From positions 6,634,001 through 6,698,000 of the forward strand of contig NZ_CP192738.1 of the NCBI RefSeq assembly GCF_050749805.1: a DNA stretch of 64,000 nucleotides, given 5' to 3'. This DNA is from Hahella sp018986435. GTDB lineage: Bacteria; Pseudomonadota; Gammaproteobacteria; Pseudomonadales; Oleiphilaceae. The notes below the pieces were generated by a model. The model saw nothing but the letters and a program-made list of their open reading frames with translations, searched no databases and was not told the origin of the DNA. Below, piece after piece: positions 53,437 through 61,381 of the stretch. Positions within the stretch are counted from its first letter, which is position 1; each line of letters starts with the position of its first letter. The translations under genes and the position numbers were made by a program.

Positions 53437-56049
53437 ATGAACCAGACACTATCGGAACAAGGCGCACTTATCGCAATCCAAGGCGCCGGTTGCCAAAGCT
53501 GCGTGAAGAAAATCAAACACGCGCTGGCCCCTCTGACCGACACAGACAAGGTGTCGGTGGATCTGCAACAACAAATCGTCGCTATCGACGCCGCCGTGGA
53601 TATTCCCGCCGCATTGGAGGCGATCCGCCAGTTAGGCTATCCGGCGGAGCTGAAAGAGAATCAGCATGATAAAGAGAACAAACGGAATAACGATGGCGCC
53701 GCTGACGACCATTGCGAACTCAACACCGAGAAACCGGAAGCCTCACCGGAACAAAACGCTTCACCAGCGTCGACAGGTCAGGCTGGCGTCATCCAATTAA
53801 ATATCACTGGAGCCAAGTGCGCAGCCTGCGTCAGTAAAATCGAGCAGGCGTTGCAGAACGTTCCCGGCGTCGCCAGCGCCTCCATGAACTTCGCCGACCG
53901 CACCGCTGCAGTGGAAGGCGATGCCGATACGGACGCATTGATTCAGGCGGTCGAGCAGGCCGGATACGGCGCCACCCCGGCGACGGATGACGCCGCTGAT
54001 CAGGAAGCCAAGGAGAAGGCGGAGCAGGCCTACTACAAGCAGTTGCTGCAAAATATGTGGCTGGCCCTGGGCCTGGGCGTCCCCTTGATGGCCTGGGGGC
54101 TGTTAGGCGGGGAAATGATGGTGCAGACGGGTCTCAGCCAGTTCGCCTGGTTGGCGGTCGGCCTGATCACCTTGGGAGTGATGGCGAAATCCGGCGGCCA
54201 CTTCTACACCGGCGCCTGGAAAGCCTTCAAGAATCATTCGGCCAATATGGACACGCTGATCGCCACCGGCACCGGCGCCGCCTGGCTGTACTCCATGGCG
54301 GTGGCGGCTTTACCCCAGGCTGTGCCGGAAATGGCGCGGCATGTCTACTTTGAGGCCTCCGCCATGATCATTGGCTTGATCAACCTGGGTCTGGCGCTGG
54401 AAGTGCGCGCCCGCGGTAAAACCTCCCAGGCCATAAAACGACTGCTGGACTTGCAGCCCAAAACCGCCCGCGTCATTCGCGACGGCGACGAGAAAGACAT
54501 TCCCATTGAGAACGTCCGTAAAGGCGACCTCCTGCGCGTGCGTCCCGGTGAAAAAATCGCAGTGGACGGCGAGGTGCGCGACGGTAAAAGTCTGGTGGAC
54601 GAGTCCATGCTGACCGGCGAACCGATTCCTGTGGAGAAAAAACAGGGGGATAAGGTGTCCGCCGGCGCGCTCAATAAAACCGGCTCCATGACCTATGTCG
54701 CGGTGAAAGTCGGCAAAGACACGGCGTTGGCGCAAATCATCGCCATGGTGAAAAAAGCTCAGAACGCCAAACCCCCGCTGGGACGACTGGCGGACAAGAT
54801 TTCCGCCGTGTTCGTTCCGGTGGTGCTGATCATCGCCGTCATCGCCGCCCTTGCCTGGTATAACTTCGGCCCCGATCCCCGGATCGCGCATATGCTGGTG
54901 GCGGCGACCACCGTGCTGATCATCGCCTGTCCCTGCGCTCTTGGGCTGGCGACGCCCATGTCGGTGATGGTCGGCGTCGGCAAGGCTGCGGAGGCCGGCG
55001 TACTGATCCGCAACGGCGGAGCCCTGCAGCAGGCGGGCGAGCTGGCCACCCTGGTGCTGGACAAAACCGGCACTATCACCGAGGGCAAGCCTTCCGTGCT
55101 GGAGATTCAGGCGGTCGACGGACGCGATCAAACTGAACTATTGCGTCTCGCCGCCAGTCTGGAGAAAGCCTCCGAGCACCCTCTGGGCATGGCGATTGTG
55201 GAATCCGCTCGCGAACAGTCCCTGACCTTGAGCGATCCCGTCGACTTCCATAGCGAATCCGGTCAAGGCGTGACCGGGGTGATTGATGGCGTCACCGTGC
55301 TGCTTGGCAATCGCCGCTGGATGGAGACCAATCACATTGACGCCAGCCCGCTCAAGGAAGCGGCGGATAAGTTGGCGGAACAGGCCGCCACACCGCTGTT
55401 TATGGCGACCGATGGCGCGCTGGCCGGGGTCATCGCTGTGGCGGACAAGATCAAATCCGACTCCCGCGACGCCATCGCCCGTCTGCGCGAACGCGGCCTG
55501 CGCGTCATCATGCTGACCGGCGATGTGAAACGCTCCGCCGAGGCTATCGCCAAACAGGTGGGCGTGGATGAAGTTATCGCCGAGGTGTTGCCGGAAGACA
55601 AAGCGCGCGTGATTCGCGACCTGCGCCATAAAGCCGCGCAGGGTGAACTGGTGGGCATGGTGGGCGACGGCGTCAACGACGCTCCGGCGCTGGCCGAGGC
55701 GGACGTAGGCTTCGCCATCGGCACCGGTACGGACGTGGCGATTGAAAGCGCCGACATCACCCTGATGCGCGGCTCCCTGCATGGTCTCGCCGACGCCATT
55801 GAGGTTTCCCGCGCCACCGTGCGCAATATCAAACAGAACCTGTTCGGCGCTTTTATCTATAACGCGCTGGGGATTCCTGTGGCGGCCGGATTGCTGTATC
55901 CCCTGCTCGGCGTGCTGATGAGCCCTGTGCTGGCCGGAGCCGCCATGTCCATGTCGTCGGTCACGGTGGTCAGCAACGCCAATCGCCTGCGCCTGTTCAA
56001 AAGCAGCGCCGCCAACGCGCAGCATCGACAAGAGGAGAAAGCGTCATGA
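53437..56049 (+). CDS. copA: Copper-exporting P-type ATPase
   Basis: An 870-residue P1B-type ATPase with two N-terminal HMA metal-binding domains (CQSC at 19-22; CAAC at 129-132), joined by a polar linker of about 45 residues. The membrane metal site is CPC (498-500), the phosphorylation site DKTGT begins at D542 and the ATP hinge is GDGVNDAPAL. HP in SEHPLG is the N-domain mark. It pumps Cu+ out of the cytoplasm. The start codon of the cupredoxin gene overlaps its end by 4 bp. Confidence 0.93.
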   Translation: MNQTLSEQGALIAIQGAGCQSCVKKIKHALAPLTDTDKVSVDLQQQIVAIDAAVDIPAALEAIRQLGYPAELKENQHDKENKRNNDGAADDHCELNTEKPEASPEQNASPASTGQAGVIQLNITGAKCAACVSKIEQALQNVPGVASASMNFADRTAAVEGDADTDALIQAVEQAGYGATPATDDAADQEAKEKAEQAYYKQLLQNMWLALGLGVPLMAWGLLGGEMMVQTGLSQFAWLAVGLITLGVMAKSGGHFYTGAWKAFKNHSANMDTLIATGTGAAWLYSMAVAALPQAVPEMARHVYFEASAMIIGLINLGLALEVRARGKTSQAIKRLLDLQPKTARVIRDGDEKDIPIENVRKGDLLRVRPGEKIAVDGEVRDGKSLVDESMLTGEPIPVEKKQGDKVSAGALNKTGSMTYVAVKVGKDTALAQIIAMVKKAQNAKPPLGRLADKISAVFVPVVLIIAVIAALAWYNFGPDPRIAHMLVAATTVLIIACPCALGLATPMSVMVGVGKAAEAGVLIRNGGALQQAGELATLVLDKTGTITEGKPSVLEIQAVDGRDQTELLRLAASLEKASEHPLGMAIVESAREQSLTLSDPVDFHSESGQGVTGVIDGVTVLLGNRRWMETNHIDASPLKEAADKLAEQAATPLFMATDGALAGVIAVADKIKSDSRDAIARLRERGLRVIMLTGDVKRSAEAIAKQVGVDEVIAEVLPEDKARVIRDLRHKAAQGELVGMVGDGVNDAPALAEADVGFAIGTGTDVAIESADITLMRGSLHGLADAIEVSRATVRNIKQNLFGAFIYNALGIPVAAGLLYPLLGVLMSPVLAGAAMSMSSVTVVSNANRLRLFKSSAANAQHRQEEKAS

Positions 56050-56405
56050 GTATTCTGGTCAATCTGCTAGGTCTGGGCGCTATCGCTTTTGTGATTTATT
56101 GGTTCTGGTTGTGGCGGCCGCAAAACGCCGCGCGCAGCGCTGGCGGCGCCATCGAAATCACGGTGGCGGACGGCGTGTACAGTCCCAATCACATCGAAAT
56201 ACCCGCTGGGGAAAGCGCCACCTTGCGCTTCCTGCGCAAAGACCCCAGCCCCTGCGCCGCCATGGTGATTTTCGACGGCCTGAATATCAGCGAGGAGTTG
56301 CCGGTCGGCCACGCCAAGGACATCCGCATTCAGGCGCAGGAAAAAGGCGTCTATAAATTTAACTGTCAGATGAACATGTACCAGGGATCACTGAAAGTTG
56401 TCTGA
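56046..56405 (+). CDS. Membrane-anchored cupredoxin-domain protein
   Basis: A 119-residue protein with one N-terminal membrane helix (about 6-23, LGLGAIAFVIYWFWLW) and a cupredoxin-like beta domain: ITVADGVYSPNHIEIPAGE, FLRKDPSPCAAMV, ISEELPVGH, and YKFNCQMNM near the end. The Cys/Met residues (CAAM and CQMNM) are probable copper ligands. It overlaps copA by 4 bp, so it is translated with it and could accept or hand over copper in the periplasm. Confidence 0.8.
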   Translation: MSILVNLLGLGAIAFVIYWFWLWRPQNAARSAGGAIEITVADGVYSPNHIEIPAGESATLRFLRKDPSPCAAMVIFDGLNISEELPVGHAKDIRIQAQEKGVYKFNCQMNMYQGSLKVV

Positions 56406-56444
56406 TCGCCAGCGATGAATAGCATGAGCCACAAGGAGCCAATC

Positions 56445-56915
56445 ATGATCTCAAATATCTCAACCTTGCCGCGCCGCCTCAGCGGCGTCCTGCTGGCGCT
56501 GAGCGCTGGATTCGCCGGCGCGCAGCAGGCCTCAGCGGAAGAAATGACCGTCTACAAATCGCCCACCTGCGGGTGCTGCAAAGTATGGGTTGATCACGTC
56601 AAAGCCGCCGGATTTGACGTCACTGTGCATGAAACCCGTGATGTGTCGCCAGTGAAGCAGCAGGCGGGATTGGCGCCGCAGCTCGCGTCCTGTCACACCG
56701 CATTCGTCAATGGTTATCTGATCGAGGGCCACGTGCCAGCGGCGGATATTCAGCGTTTGTTGCAGGAAAAGCCTGACGCCTTAGGTCTCAGCGTTCCAGG
56801 AATGCCCGCCGGGGAAAATGTGCCCGGCATGGAGGTTCCCGGCGTTAAAGCCAAGTTTGACGTATTGCTGGTGAGCAAGGACGGTGGAGCCGTTCCCTAC
56901 AGTCACTACGAATAA
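56445..56915 (+). CDS. DUF411 copper-associated periplasmic protein
   Basis: The start at ATG 56445 follows AAGGAG; upstream in-frame ATGs lack it. The 156-residue product has a Sec signal ending QQASA and the DUF411 core: MTVYKSPTCGCCKVWVDHVKAAGF, SCHTAFVNGYLIEGHVPAADI and MPAGENVPGM. The CGCC and SCH residues are likely metal ligands. DUF411 genes commonly sit with copper-resistance genes. It is the last gene of the copper operon. Confidence 0.85.
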   Translation: MISNISTLPRRLSGVLLALSAGFAGAQQASAEEMTVYKSPTCGCCKVWVDHVKAAGFDVTVHETRDVSPVKQQAGLAPQLASCHTAFVNGYLIEGHVPAADIQRLLQEKPDALGLSVPGMPAGENVPGMEVPGVKAKFDVLLVSKDGGAVPYSHYE

Positions 56916-56921
56916 GCCGCG

Positions 56922-57857
56922 TCACTCGCCGATGGGGTGATAATACAGCCGCACGGTGTCGCTGCGGCTGGCGATGATGCGCCCGCCGTCGAAGGGCTGC
57001 GCGGGCGTGGAAATACGTTCGCGCAACAGCGACAAATCAAACTCACAGGACTGCAACTCGCCGTTGCGCATGTCCACTTCCGGAGAGCCAAACGTCAGCG
57101 CATCCACTACGGCGCCGACCAGACGCGCGCTCATATCGGCCAGGAAGCCACTTTCTGCGCCGTCCTGTGAGGCGATGATGTCCCCTACTTTGATTTCCGC
57201 GTACCCTTCCGTCGCACCGGCGCCGTCTTCCCGTCCCAATACTTCGGAGCGGGTGTAATACTGCCGACGGCCGTTGCTATAGTCGCAGCGTCCGCGCACG
57301 GTGTAACGGATCTGATCGTCTTCGCCCAGAGGCGCCCACTGTAACGCAATACGGTCGCTACGCGAGGCGTATTCCATCTGCGCGGCGGGTGAAGCCAAAT
57401 GAATCGCGGGAGGGAATTCGATAGAAGTGGTCAGACCCACCAATTCGCCGGGGCGAGCGCTGACATCAGGCAGGCCGGAGGTGAACCAGCTTTTGTCCTG
57501 CGCCGCGGCCACATCGTATTCCACGCTGAAATAAACGGTGTCGAATTCGGACGCCACATCCAGGAGACCCTGGTAGTCGCCGCTGAGGTTTTCCAGCGCA
57601 TTCAGGCGCACCTTGTCGATGGCGCTCTCGGCGACAATCACATCGCCGCCCACCAGGGGCTGCCGTACGCTATCCTTGAAAATCACCGCGCCCACCTGCG
57701 CCTGCGCGCCGGAAGCGGGTAAGTTCGCCTGCACCAGCGCCGCGATTCCTTTTTCCGGAATCTTCGGCGGCTGCGCGGTTGATTCATCGCCTCCGCAACC
57801 ATACATCATAGATATGGCCGCGACGATGACAGCTCCGCGTAGTATCCCTGAACTCAT
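56922..57857 (-). CDS. Hypothetical lipoprotein
   Basis: I place the start at ATG 57857, which follows AGGCAAGG; the product is 311 residues. A hydrophobic stretch ends MMYGC, a plausible lipobox with C21, followed by GG, which favours outer-membrane sorting over inner retention. The rest is beta-rich, with VIFKDSVRQPLVGGDVIV, FSVEYDVAAAQDKSW and RIALQWAPLGEDDQIRYTV. No known domain is recognised. It is convergent with the copper operon. Confidence 0.6.
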   Translation of the reverse strand: MSSGILRGAVIVAAISMMYGCGGDESTAQPPKIPEKGIAALVQANLPASGAQAQVGAVIFKDSVRQPLVGGDVIVAESAIDKVRLNALENLSGDYQGLLDVASEFDTVYFSVEYDVAAAQDKSWFTSGLPDVSARPGELVGLTTSIEFPPAIHLASPAAQMEYASRSDRIALQWAPLGEDDQIRYTVRGRCDYSNGRRQYYTRSEVLGREDGAGATEGYAEIKVGDIIASQDGAESGFLADMSARLVGAVVDALTFGSPEVDMRNGELQSCEFDLSLLRERISTPAQPFDGGRIIASRSDTVRLYYHPIGE

Positions 57858-57973
57858 AGCCTTGCCTGTTGTTAGCGGAGTATCCATCAGTTAATGATGG
57901 TATGAATTCCGTCAGGGGCAAGTCGAAAAGCGCCCGACGGCGATAAACGCCACATCATATCATGGGAGTATTC

Positions 57974-58423
57974 ATGCTGAAAAAGTTACAGGCGATCTTT
58001 CAGGAACTGGCCGCTGACGCGCGCATGCCGATCAAGCAACCGGCGTTGGAGCGGGTCACCGCGGCCCTGTTGATACAACTGGCCAGAGTCGACCAGCACG
58101 TGGATAACGCGGAGCTGCAGGTGGTGGAAAAGTATGTGCGGCAGGCCTTCAATGTGGACGGCGCCGAGTTGACCGAGCTGATGGAAGCCGCCGCCAAAGA
58201 AGCCGAGAGCGCCACCTCTTTGTATGAGTTCACCTCGCACATCAACGAAATCTGCTCGCCCCAGGATAAATACAGCATCATTCTTAACTTGTGGCGCGTG
58301 GCTTTCGCTGATGGCCAGTTGGACAAGTACGAGGAGCATTTCGTACGACGGGCGGCGGAACTGATCTATGTGCCCCATGCCGAGTTCATTCGCGCTAAAC
58401 TGGAGGCGCAAGAACAAGCCTGA
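57974..58423 (+). CDS. TerB-family protein
   Basis: The start at ATG 57974 is 6 bases after GGGAG, better placed than the ATG at 57962. The 149-residue all-helical protein shows the TerB pattern: LIQLARVDQHVDNAELQVVEKYV and LWRVAFADGQLDKYEEHFVRRAAELI, two internal repeats with acidic residues that may bind metal. Stand-alone TerB proteins have unclear roles. It is 20 bp upstream of the DCC gene and probably co-transcribed. Confidence 0.8.
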   Translation: MLKKLQAIFQELAADARMPIKQPALERVTAALLIQLARVDQHVDNAELQVVEKYVRQAFNVDGAELTELMEAAAKEAESATSLYEFTSHINEICSPQDKYSIILNLWRVAFADGQLDKYEEHFVRRAAELIYVPHAEFIRAKLEAQEQA

Positions 58424-58443
58424 GCCGCATGGGAGGGGAAATA

Positions 58444-58809
58444 ATGACCCAACCTAAACTGACGGTTTACTACGACGGCGCCTGTCCCCGCTGCGTCCGC
58501 GACCGTCGCAATTATGAAAAGCTGGCGGGGGACCGCGCCGCCGATGTGTGTTGGCTGGACATCACCGGCCGCGATGACGACCTGCGCCGCGAAGGCATCG
58601 ATCCCCACGCCGCCTTGACAGAGCTGCACGTACGCGATGAAAACGGCGATGTTCATCGGGAACTGGACGCCTATATCCTGCTTATGCGCCGTACTTTGCT
58701 GCTGCGTCCCCTGGCCTGGCTGTTGAGCTTGCCCGGCTTGAAAGGCTGGTTGTCCCGCTGGTATCGCCGCAGCGTCATGCAACGCCTGCAGAAAAGCGGA
58801 CGCTTTTAA
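58444..58809 (+). CDS. DCC-family (DUF393) thiol-disulfide-like protein
   Basis: The start at ATG 58444 follows GGAGGGG; the product is 121 residues. It has the DCC signature: TVYYDGACPRCVRDRRNY with CxxC, then CWLDITGRDDDLRREGID and LHVRDENGDVHRELDAYILLMR. The fold is thioredoxin-like and redox activity is likely but its partner is unknown. It is convergent with the retron reverse transcriptase gene, 22 bp away. Confidence 0.85.
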   Translation: MTQPKLTVYYDGACPRCVRDRRNYEKLAGDRAADVCWLDITGRDDDLRREGIDPHAALTELHVRDENGDVHRELDAYILLMRRTLLLRPLAWLLSLPGLKGWLSRWYRRSVMQRLQKSGRF

Positions 58810-58831
58810 AGTTCGGCTTTAGCGATGACGC

Positions 58832-60166
58832 TCAGACGGATTCCTGCGGCCAGACAATACGCTGATACAACGCCAGCAACTTGCGCCCTTTTTCTGGATT
58901 GATTCCCGCCATATACGCAATGCGCCCCCTCAAGTGCGCAGCCCAGTCTTCGTGGCTCTGGTGGTTCTGTCCAACGGGACCGAAACGCACGCAGTTATGC
59001 AGCACTGCTTTCAGTGCATCGTAGTCCTTGCGCGGAATATTGGCCTTGGCGTTCACCACCACGCCTCCCACCTGCTGACGCGCACCCTGCCCGATCACCG
59101 CGCTTTTGCGCGTGTTCAAAACGAAGCCTTCTTCCAATGCGATAGCGCCGACCAAAGCTTGTAAGCGCTCTATCGCGCCGGGACTCATAGTCGGCCCCGA
59201 TAAAACGAAATCATCGGCGTATCGACTGTAACGCCGCCCCATACTGTCAGCCAGCGCACTCAGGCGCCGATCCAGGTGAACGGCGGCGAGGTTGGCGAGC
59301 GCCGGTGAGGTAGGCGCGCCCTGAGGCAAGTGCGCACGGCGGAATAGTTCATCGCCGCGTTCAAGATGACGCGCCGCCGGATGGCGAAGTATCTCGTTGG
59401 GCGTGACATGAGAGCACAGCTTACTGAGCAGGCGCGCGACCTGATGACCATATCCCAGCCGCCGGAATGCGCGATAAATCTGCGCATAAGTCACCGACGG
59501 AAAGAAGTCCTTGAGGTCAAACTTAAGCAACAATGGCTGTCCGATATGGACGCGGGCGTGAGTCAGGCTGGAGCGCTCTGCACGAAAACCATGAACAGCG
59601 TCGTGCAGAGGCAGCAGAGCGAGAATCTCCTGATGGATACGCCGCTGCACCGTCTTCAACCAGGGTTTAGGGGCTTCCAGCAATCTGGCGCCGCCACGGG
59701 GTTTATCCAGCCTGCGATAACAGTAATGTCCCAATCTGGATGACGCCTTACACGGCTCCCCTCGGGCCTGCGTCAGCCAGTTCAGATCCTCCGGGGTCAA
59801 ATGCAGCCAGTCCAGCAGGTCGCCAGCGCAACGCAACGCCGGCAATCCCCATTGCGCCGCCGGAGAGTCTGGCGGCAGCTCCTGAGGCGACGGCAAAAAT
59901 ATATGCCGCACCTGAACCGGGTCGGAAGATAAGGCAAGCCCCCGCTGAAAGCCCCGGTCAGCCAGAATGGCTTCCGTCAGAGTATGGGCGGAGGTAGTTC
60001 TCCAGGCCTGATGGAACCGCGCCCGCATTCGGCGCGTCAACGGCGAAAGCCAGCCAGGGTGTTGCGCCAGGGACAGAGCGGCGCGTTGATTCATTTCCCG
60101 CGTTATCGGCGGGCCGGATTGGTATGCGTCGGCGAGGCGGGCGGCCAACCAGCGGTCATATCTCAT
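58832..60166 (-). CDS. Retron-type reverse transcriptase with long N-terminal extension
   Basis: I use ATG 60166 (AGGGA upstream); an in-frame TTG lies two codons earlier. The product is 444 residues. About 140 residues precede the polymerase, which begins near YRRLDKPRGGARLLEAPK. RT motifs follow: HGFRAERSSLTHA, FDLKDFFPSVTY, LPQGAPTSPALAN and the catalytic YADD (316-319). QVGGVVVN takes the place of the retron VTG element. The layout (long N-terminus, no fused effector) resembles myxobacterial retron RTs such as Mx162 and differs from the roughly 320-residue enterobacterial ones. It primes from the 2'-OH of its own RNA to make msDNA. The RNA is encoded just upstream. Retron RT assignment is firm. 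Confidence 0.93.
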   Translation of the reverse strand: MRYDRWLAARLADAYQSGPPITREMNQRAALSLAQHPGWLSPLTRRMRARFHQAWRTTSAHTLTEAILADRGFQRGLALSSDPVQVRHIFLPSPQELPPDSPAAQWGLPALRCAGDLLDWLHLTPEDLNWLTQARGEPCKASSRLGHYCYRRLDKPRGGARLLEAPKPWLKTVQRRIHQEILALLPLHDAVHGFRAERSSLTHARVHIGQPLLLKFDLKDFFPSVTYAQIYRAFRRLGYGHQVARLLSKLCSHVTPNEILRHPAARHLERGDELFRRAHLPQGAPTSPALANLAAVHLDRRLSALADSMGRRYSRYADDFVLSGPTMSPGAIERLQALVGAIALEEGFVLNTRKSAVIGQGARQQVGGVVVNAKANIPRKDYDALKAVLHNCVRFGPVGQNHQSHEDWAAHLRGRIAYMAGINPEKGRKLLALYQRIVWPQESV

Positions 60167-60212
60167 CGCCAAAAAATCCCTGGAGAGTATTGGACGCTAA
60201 AAAGGGAAAGAG

Positions 60213-60378
60213 GACGACGCTCCAACCCTCCTCCCGTGGTCGATACCGTTCTACGCCTTGGCGTAGGGCGGTATCGACGGCGATATGTTCAGTCAACATG
60301 TAACCCCGGGGTAGCCCCGGAGCAACGGATCAGGCCCGGTCGCGCCGGTTTCGGATCACGCTCGCTTGAAGCGTCGTC
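60213..60378 (-). ncRNA. Retron msr-msd RNA (predicted)
   Basis: On the minus strand the RNA would start with a1 (GACGACGCTTC, 60378-60368) and end with a2 (GGAGCGTCGTC, 60223-60213), an 11-bp pairing with one G-U. Directly after a1 is AAGCGAG, so the branch guanosine is predicted at 60365, matching the AGC rule for retrons. msr hairpins follow: CCGG..CCGG at 60348-60336 and CCGGGG-cta-CCCCGG at 60320-60306. A small ATGTT/AACAT hairpin (60299-60285) precedes the msd hairpin at 60278-60239: 10 bp, a CC/AA internal loop, then 7 bp, with a tight AA tip. The total is 166 nt, and the RT start lies 46 nt beyond a2. This is prediction from sequence only. Confidence 0.85.
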
Positions 60379-60385
60379 GCAGAGC

Positions 60386-60415
60386 AAGGTAGAGGACAAC
60401 AAACGCCCTTGTCAA
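60386..60415 (-). promoter_or_regulatory. Promoter of the retron operon (predicted)
   Basis: Read on the minus strand, a consensus -35 TTGACA (60415-60410) and a weak -10 TACCTT (60391-60386) are separated by 18 bp. Initiation about seven bases downstream would fall at 60379-60380, right at the beginning of the a1 repeat. That coincidence supports both calls. Confidence 0.7.
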
Positions 60416-60440
60416 CGCTGGAAGCGCGACGCTAGGGGGA

Positions 60441-61316
60441 TCAACGCACCCGTGGCGAGTCCTCGTAACCTTGATACCAGAGTCCTTCGCGATGCAGAGG
60501 GGTTCTTTCAGGCAGGATAGGGTTGGTCAGCATGTACACTTCACGGTGCGCCAGCTTGGCTTTATTCAGCAGTTCGCCGTGGTAGTAGAAAAACATATCG
60601 TCGAAGGAGCCGTCCGCCAGGGCGCGCAACAGACCTTCTTCGATCAGCGCCTCCAGTTCCTTGTTATCCGGGGCGACGAAGTAATAGAAGGCGGTGGGAT
60701 AGCGCAGTAGCTTGGTCTGTTCAATGGCCAGCCCCATTTCCCGATGGTTCTCCAGCTCCGCCCAAATTTCCACGATAGAGCGGGGAAACAGATCCACGCG
60801 GCGGCGCGCCAGCATATCGAAGATGGTTTCGTAGTTGGGCGTGCCCAGCACTTTGTAGCCGTTCATCTGCAGGATTTTGGCGTCCGGCCAGTCGTGGCCC
60901 TGCACCATCAGAAACTGTTTCATGTCCTGCGCGGTCATGGGACGGCTGAGGCGCTCCACGTCGCTTTCATTGATCAGAAAGATGCGCCAGCCGATCAGGC
61001 CTTTGTAGATGGGGATGCGCACTGGCAGCAATTCCTTTTCGCGCTCGTCGGAAGTCATACTCCAGACCACATCCAGATTAGAGCCGGAACGCAACAGTTG
61101 CAAAGCGCGCCCCTGATTCATCAACTGATCGGTGGGAACCAGACTGTAGTCGACTTTCATTTTCTGAAAGGCGAGCTCAAGCAGCTTCAGCGGATACTCG
61201 GTCCGCTTATCCACATCCGCCTCAGGTCGCGGGTATCGCACCACTATGGTTTCCGCTGCAACCGCGAGCGTCATCAACAGTAACGCGGACGCCACCGCCC
61301 AACGTAATGTACGCAC
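60441..61316 (-). CDS. Family-3 periplasmic solute-binding-like protein
   Basis: A 291-residue protein with a Sec signal (cleaved after AVAA, about residue 21) and a divergent SBP_bac_3 fold: TIVVRYPRPEADVD, LKLLELAFQKMKVDYSLVPTDQLMNQGRALQLLRSG, and NYETIFDMLARRRVDLFPRSIVEIW. There is no transporter gene next to it, and solitary proteins of this type often act as signal receptors. It ends 25 bp before the retron promoter on the same strand. Confidence 0.75.
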   Translation of the reverse strand: MRTLRWAVASALLLMTLAVAAETIVVRYPRPEADVDKRTEYPLKLLELAFQKMKVDYSLVPTDQLMNQGRALQLLRSGSNLDVVWSMTSDEREKELLPVRIPIYKGLIGWRIFLINESDVERLSRPMTAQDMKQFLMVQGHDWPDAKILQMNGYKVLGTPNYETIFDMLARRRVDLFPRSIVEIWAELENHREMGLAIEQTKLLRYPTAFYYFVAPDNKELEALIEEGLLRALADGSFDDMFFYYHGELLNKAKLAHREVYMLTNPILPERTPLHREGLWYQGYEDSPRVR

Positions 61317-61381
61317 AAACTTTTCCCCGTCCGGCTAGACTAAAAATCCCCATAGTTAAGCATAGACAAAAGAGGAAGGCA

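Noticed and set aside
59984..60520. 178-codon plus-strand frame across the retron RNA region
   Set aside because: It runs antisense across the RT start, the msr-msd RNA and the end of the binding-protein gene, and reads as a basic low-complexity product.
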